The notes under the pieces were generated by a model, which saw nothing but the letters and a program-made list of their open reading frames with translations, was not told the origin of the DNA and ran no database searches. From the NCBI GenBank assembly GCA_900545225.1, contig UQXZ01000003.1:1-64000 (forward strand): a DNA stretch of 64,000 nucleotides. Direction: 5' to 3'. The position numbers and the translations under genes were made by a program. The stretch is from an uncultured Eubacteriales bacterium. Lineage in GTDB: Bacteria; Bacillota; Clostridia; Lachnospirales; Lachnospiraceae. This document shows, piece after piece, positions 60,850-64,000 of the stretch; positions within the stretch are counted from its first letter, which is position 1; every line of letters starts with the position of its first letter.

Positions 60850-61000
60850 AATACTGCCTCCTGATATATTTAAAATATTTATTTATAAATGTTTTCTTGA
60901 TTATAATTTTACTTCTTTCATATGTATTTTTCAAACTATTATATGGTAAACTATTGGTAGTTGTGCAGGCAAAAACTGTGTTTATACTAAGGAGATTTTT

Positions 61001-62356
61001 ATGAGTAATAACGAACAGAATATTCAGGATCAGATAGCAAAAAATAATTCTGCATTCCAGATAGATGATGCATATACACTTCAGAGAGACGGTAAGGATG
61101 TAACATACGTTTCAGGATATCTTTTAAAGGGTTCACTCCATCAGGGTGAAGGTATCTGTATGTATGAAGGTCAGCAGTTAATGCTCACTTGCCGTATCCT
61201 TTCAATTGAAAAAATCGGTCGTGTCGATTTAAAGGAAATTACATATGTTGAAAACGGTGGTAACGAAAACGCCTACGGTATCGTTGTTGATAATGCTAAT
61301 GTGGAATTATTCAAGAAAGATAACATCATCTACTCATTAGATAATGGTCATAACAAGACTAATAAGGACAAGCTTCCTGATTCAAGACTTGTTGAACTTA
61401 GAAAATTAATTGAAGAAGGGATAACTCAGGAAAAGATTGATCCATTAATAATTCAGGAGTTATCATTCATCATCAAATGCATCAGAGCTGAGAAGTCTGC
61501 TGACGATGATACTTTAGCACTTGTTGTTAAGACAATTATCAATAAAATCAACAATGCTGATGAATTATTCATCACAGTTGACCTTAGCACAAATACACCA
61601 TTCCTTAACAACGGTGTAGCAGATGTTTATTCATTTAAATCATATGCTGAAGATGCGGTTGATTATTATGGTAAGCAGTTCAGAAGATTAGCTGTTCGCC
61701 AGATGAACAACAAGAAAGGGGCAATGCCATTATTTATCTACCTTGCTCTTCTCGGTATCAAGTATGTAACTATCGATAACGGTCAGCAGCATATCCAGCT
61801 TGAAGTAAATGATTTCATCAACGATGAACTTTTAGCAGGATCAATTATTGAGAAGTCAGAAGATCACCCTGAATTCTTCAGCCCTGAATTCAGATATGCA
61901 ATGAACAACTGCCTTGCAGAATTAAGATGGCCTGTAAATTATCCTAACAGAAATGCAAACTGCGAAGCTAAGGATAAAGCTATGTGGGAAGCATTTAAGG
62001 CTTCTAATCTTCTTGTACCTATTAAGCAGACAATTGAAGAAGTTGATGGCGAAAAGGTAAGAGCTGTTCCGGACGGTAACGTTTCCATTCCTCACGTTAA
62101 CAACGGTAACGGCGATACAATGATTGCCATTTTCACAGATCTCGATGAGTTCCAGAAAATGTATCCTGTTAATGAATGGGGAGTAATTCTTGTAAACGGT
62201 ATTAAGACACTTTCCCTTGATGACAATGTAGGTCTTGTAATTAACCCTCTTACAGAGAACCTTGTTATTACAAAGGACAAGCTTCCACAGTACAGAGATA
62301 ATATCTTAAATGGTCTTTCACCAAATGCTGTTAACAAGGCAAAAGAGAATAAATAA
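61001..62356 (+). CDS. SseB-domain protein with EF-Tu-type beta-barrel start
   Basis: 451 aa. The C-terminal 130 residues (KAMWEAFKASNLLVPIKQ, then NGNGDTMIAIFTDLDEFQKMYP, GVILVNGIKTLSLDD and VGLVINPLTENLVITKDKL) match the SseB domain. The N-terminal part (about 25-100) shows VTYVSGYLLKGSLHQGEGICMYEGQQLMLTCRILSIEK, which resembles domain 2 of elongation factors. The middle 200 residues are unrecognised. AAGGAG site 6 nt before the ATG. Not membrane-bound. Function unknown. Confidence 0.82.
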   Translation: MSNNEQNIQDQIAKNNSAFQIDDAYTLQRDGKDVTYVSGYLLKGSLHQGEGICMYEGQQLMLTCRILSIEKIGRVDLKEITYVENGGNENAYGIVVDNANVELFKKDNIIYSLDNGHNKTNKDKLPDSRLVELRKLIEEGITQEKIDPLIIQELSFIIKCIRAEKSADDDTLALVVKTIINKINNADELFITVDLSTNTPFLNNGVADVYSFKSYAEDAVDYYGKQFRRLAVRQMNNKKGAMPLFIYLALLGIKYVTIDNGQQHIQLEVNDFINDELLAGSIIEKSEDHPEFFSPEFRYAMNNCLAELRWPVNYPNRNANCEAKDKAMWEAFKASNLLVPIKQTIEEVDGEKVRAVPDGNVSIPHVNNGNGDTMIAIFTDLDEFQKMYPVNEWGVILVNGIKTLSLDDNVGLVINPLTENLVITKDKLPQYRDNILNGLSPNAVNKAKENK

Positions 62357-62393
62357 TATAGTAAGTATTTAATACTTAGTTCGTACTTAACAC

Positions 62394-63086
62394 TTAATAC
62401 AACAGTTGTACAGTAAGAACAATAATATATGAGAGCGATATAAATGGTCCTAAAGCGATCTTTGTATCGCTCTTTTTTGTTGCGTGAATTTTTAATTTAG
62501 AATTTCTGACTAAGCAAGTTTTCATTATATGATTTTTTATTATATAAAACGTCAGCCACATAAACATTGAAATAATAATTACATATATAATTCTGTATTC
62601 TGCATTTAAAGCCAGAACCATATATAACTTTACATCTCCCATGCCTATAATTTTACCGGTCAGAAGTTTTGCAATTAGAAACATGATTAGTATAGAGAAA
62701 ATAGAAAATACTGATGGAATAAAATGGGAATATATGTAATTGTACGTGTGAAATATAAATGCGTGAAGATAATCAGAATAATGGGATATATCGTGAAATG
62801 AAACACCATTTGGAGTTGTGTTCAGAAACATATTATCTGCAAATATTGTATTACCACGCAAAAGATTTTGAACATCATCAAATTCATCGCCTCTGCTCCA
62901 GAAAAACATCACATTATCCACAGCGTAAATCATCGGATATATCAAAAACAAAAACAACAGACTAATCAGCCGTTTATTTTTTATTTTATAGGTAATGAAA
63001 TCTTCAATGGAAATCATAAAAAGAATAAGAATGACTGCAGAATAAAAGTAATAATTTAGAATAATGTACCTCCCGATGATGAACAT
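62394..63086 (-). CDS. prepilin peptidase, A24 family (orphan)
   Basis: 230 aa, about six membrane helices. The catalytic Asp pair is DFITYKIKN near residue 29 and the GxGD motif IIGMGDVKLY near 148. It lacks the N-terminal methyltransferase domain, as in the short TadV/CpaA type that processes Flp or ComG-type pilins. No pilin gene is near. The ATG at 63086 has no ribosome binding site; instead GGGAGG (63069-63074) lies a few bases inside the frame, 6 nt before an ATT at 63062, so translation may begin at a non-AUG codon. Its 3' end overlaps the terminator of the convergent SseB-domain gene. Confidence 0.85.
   Translation of the reverse strand: MFIIGRYIILNYYFYSAVILILFMISIEDFITYKIKNKRLISLLFLFLIYPMIYAVDNVMFFWSRGDEFDDVQNLLRGNTIFADNMFLNTTPNGVSFHDISHYSDYLHAFIFHTYNYIYSHFIPSVFSIFSILIMFLIAKLLTGKIIGMGDVKLYMVLALNAEYRIIYVIIISMFMWLTFYIIKNHIMKTCLVRNSKLKIHATKKSDTKIALGPFISLSYIIVLTVQLLY
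62431..62478 (+). terminator. terminator of the SseB-domain gene, within the prepilin peptidase 3' end
   Basis: GAGCGATA (62433-62440) pairs with TATCGCTC (62465-62472), with TTTTTT after it. It lies entirely inside the coding sequence of the convergent gene. Confidence 0.8.
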
Positions 63087-63401
63087 AATAATAATAGAAT
63101 TAGAAATTTCAAATAATTTGGAACCGCACGCCTACTGCTAATGAACTATATAAGAATAAAATTAGAAAAAATACTTTTTAACAATGTTACATTTAACATT
63201 ACACTCAGATACAACCACGACTTCCATAATAACATAAAACCATATGGCAAAATTCAGTTTATGTATTTTTCATTTTGCATCATTTATACGTTTTGAACTT
63301 CGCAAAATTTATATCTTCATTTCTGGAAAAGGCAAACAAAAAGGAGATGCTTTTACGCATCCCCTCAAGATGATATTAAGCTGTATGATTATAAAAGGTA
63401 A
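63087..63401. other. intergenic region
   Basis: AT-rich; holds the terminator at 63338-63364. No gene seen. Confidence 0.6.
63338..63364 (-). terminator. terminator of the small acidic membrane protein gene
   Basis: Minus-strand GGGGATGC pairs with GCATCTCC (63357-63364 with 63343-63350, one G-U pair), then TTTTT. Confidence 0.85.
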
Positions 63402-63587
63402 TTATGCCTCTTCTTCGTCAGCAAAATCTGTCTCTTCGTCGAAATCGTCATCATCGTAATCGTCATCATCATACTCATCAAGATAATCTGGCTTTGTAAG
63501 CTTATAGATTAAGAAGCAGATGCCTCCGATAATTGTAAGAGCGCCAACAAATGCTAAAAACTTACCGAACTTACTTCCCTTTTTCAC
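63402..63587 (-). CDS. small membrane protein with acidic tail
   Basis: 61 aa, GTG start at 63587 with AGGAGG 8 nt upstream. One helix (FLAFVGALTIIGGICFLIYKL), then an Asp/Glu-rich C-terminal tail of about 28 residues (20 acidic, no basic). Expected to span the membrane once with the tail inside or out. Similar short proteins are common in Lachnospiraceae; function unknown. Confidence 0.78.
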   Translation of the reverse strand: MKKGSKFGKFLAFVGALTIIGGICFLIYKLTKPDYLDEYDDDDYDDDDFDEETDFADEEEA

Positions 63588-63680
63588 AACCTTATCCTCC
63601 TTACTTAAATTATATCAGAAGTATATCACATCTATGTTGTACTTTCTATAATTTCTTGTCATTTATCCAATATAAAATCA

Positions 63681-64000
63681 TTACAATATGTTCAGTTTAA
63701 TAAAACTTGTAAGCATTTTTTTCTGACCACATTCTTCAAATTCCACTGTAACAAGCCAGTCGTTGGACATTGGTTTTATGTCTGTTACAACACCCTTACC
63801 AAATCTTTCGTTTTCAACCTTCTGACCGATAATATATGGTGGTTCGCCCATGGAATTATTCTGTCCGTTACTGCTCTTCTGTACACTTCCGGAACCTGTG
63901 CTGCCGGCCGGTTTAGCCGATGCAGTTGCCATACTTCCAATGCCAGATTCATTTAATGACTTATTAGGAACACTTCTTTTTATATTGCAATCTGAAGGAA
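63681..64000 (-). CDS. pcrA: C-terminal end of PcrA/UvrD-type DNA helicase, cut by the window edge
   Basis: Open to the right edge. The last 50 residues (PPYIIGQKVENERFGKGVVTDIKPM, then WLVTVEFEECGQKKMLTSFIKLNIL) form the Tudor-like domain at the end of PcrA/UvrD, which binds RNA polymerase. It is preceded by a Ser/Gly/Ala-rich linker, and PSDCNIKRSVPNKSLNESG resembles the P-S-R-F-l-x-e-I-P region just after the helicase core. Only about 106 residues are in the window. Confidence 0.88.
   Translation of the reverse strand, partial: PSDCNIKRSVPNKSLNESGIGSMATASAKPAGSTGSGSVQKSSNGQNNSMGEPPYIIGQKVENERFGKGVVTDIKPMSNDWLVTVEFEECGQKKMLTSFIKLNIL

Noticed and set aside
60961..61000. TTGTGC-16-TATACT as a promoter for the SseB-domain gene
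   Set aside because: The start would fall inside the ribosome binding site, leaving no leader.

Overview
The window looks like a chromosomal piece of a low-GC, Gram-positive anaerobe of the Lachnospiraceae type. The reasons are strong GGAGG ribosome binding sites, an AT-rich sequence, a long ribosomal protein operon with zinc-binding S14 (rpsZ) and a KOW-domain gene before infA, an energy-coupling factor (ECF) vitamin transporter next to it, a DUF3793/flavodoxin iron-type operon, and [FeFe] hydrogenase genes with their maturases. No rRNA, tRNA, CRISPR array or insertion sequence was seen. I cannot name the genus.

Layout. 1-48 is the 5' end of a group IIC intron sitting right after a terminator. 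97-7042 holds ecfT, a CorA-type transporter (the only + gene here), an HMA protein/flavodoxin/DUF3793 operon, an acyl-ACP thioesterase and ecfA2-ecfA1. 7057-22643 is the S10-spc-alpha ribosomal operon (minus strand, rpsJ to rplQ, with secY, adk, infA, rpmJ and rpoA), started by a clear promoter and interrupted by structured leaders. 23187-24119 is an rRNA-type methyltransferase. 24484-31675 is an AT-rich accessory locus: a Ser/Thr kinase, a secreted Ig-like/Asn-rich membrane protein, an unrecognised 216-aa protein and a thioester/VaFE surface adhesin. 32382-33869 is an aldehyde dehydrogenase.

33991-51521 forms a hydrogen-metabolism region: hydE, a lipoprotein, hydF, an eleven-gene operon for an Mrp/Mbh-like membrane antiporter complex with four antiporter-type subunits, then a two-gene operon for an [FeFe] hydrogenase and a NuoF-cluster/GltD-like flavoprotein fusion. 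The antiporter operon has a strong promoter followed by a riboswitch-like three-way junction. The hydrogenase promoter carries a palindrome (GTTAGC-N4-GCTAAC) that also occurs twice upstream of the DUF3793/flavodoxin operon, which suggests shared, possibly iron-responsive, control.

52218-56921 is a MarR-controlled pair of ABC exporter half-transporters. The rest holds a type I/II asparaginase, a Na/phosphate symporter with a PhoU-like tail, a small amphipathic repeat protein, an SseB-domain protein, an orphan prepilin peptidase, a small acidic membrane protein and the C-terminal end of a PcrA/UvrD helicase at the right edge.

The observations I consider most worth following are the shared operator on flavodoxin and hydrogenase promoters, the structured leader of the antiporter operon, the hydrogenase/antiporter gene neighbourhood itself, the kinase-adhesin locus (with a signal peptide encoded upstream of any canonical start codon), and a possible small RNA upstream of the DUF3793 operon. 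All functional calls are from reading the sequence and from family knowledge; no database search was run.
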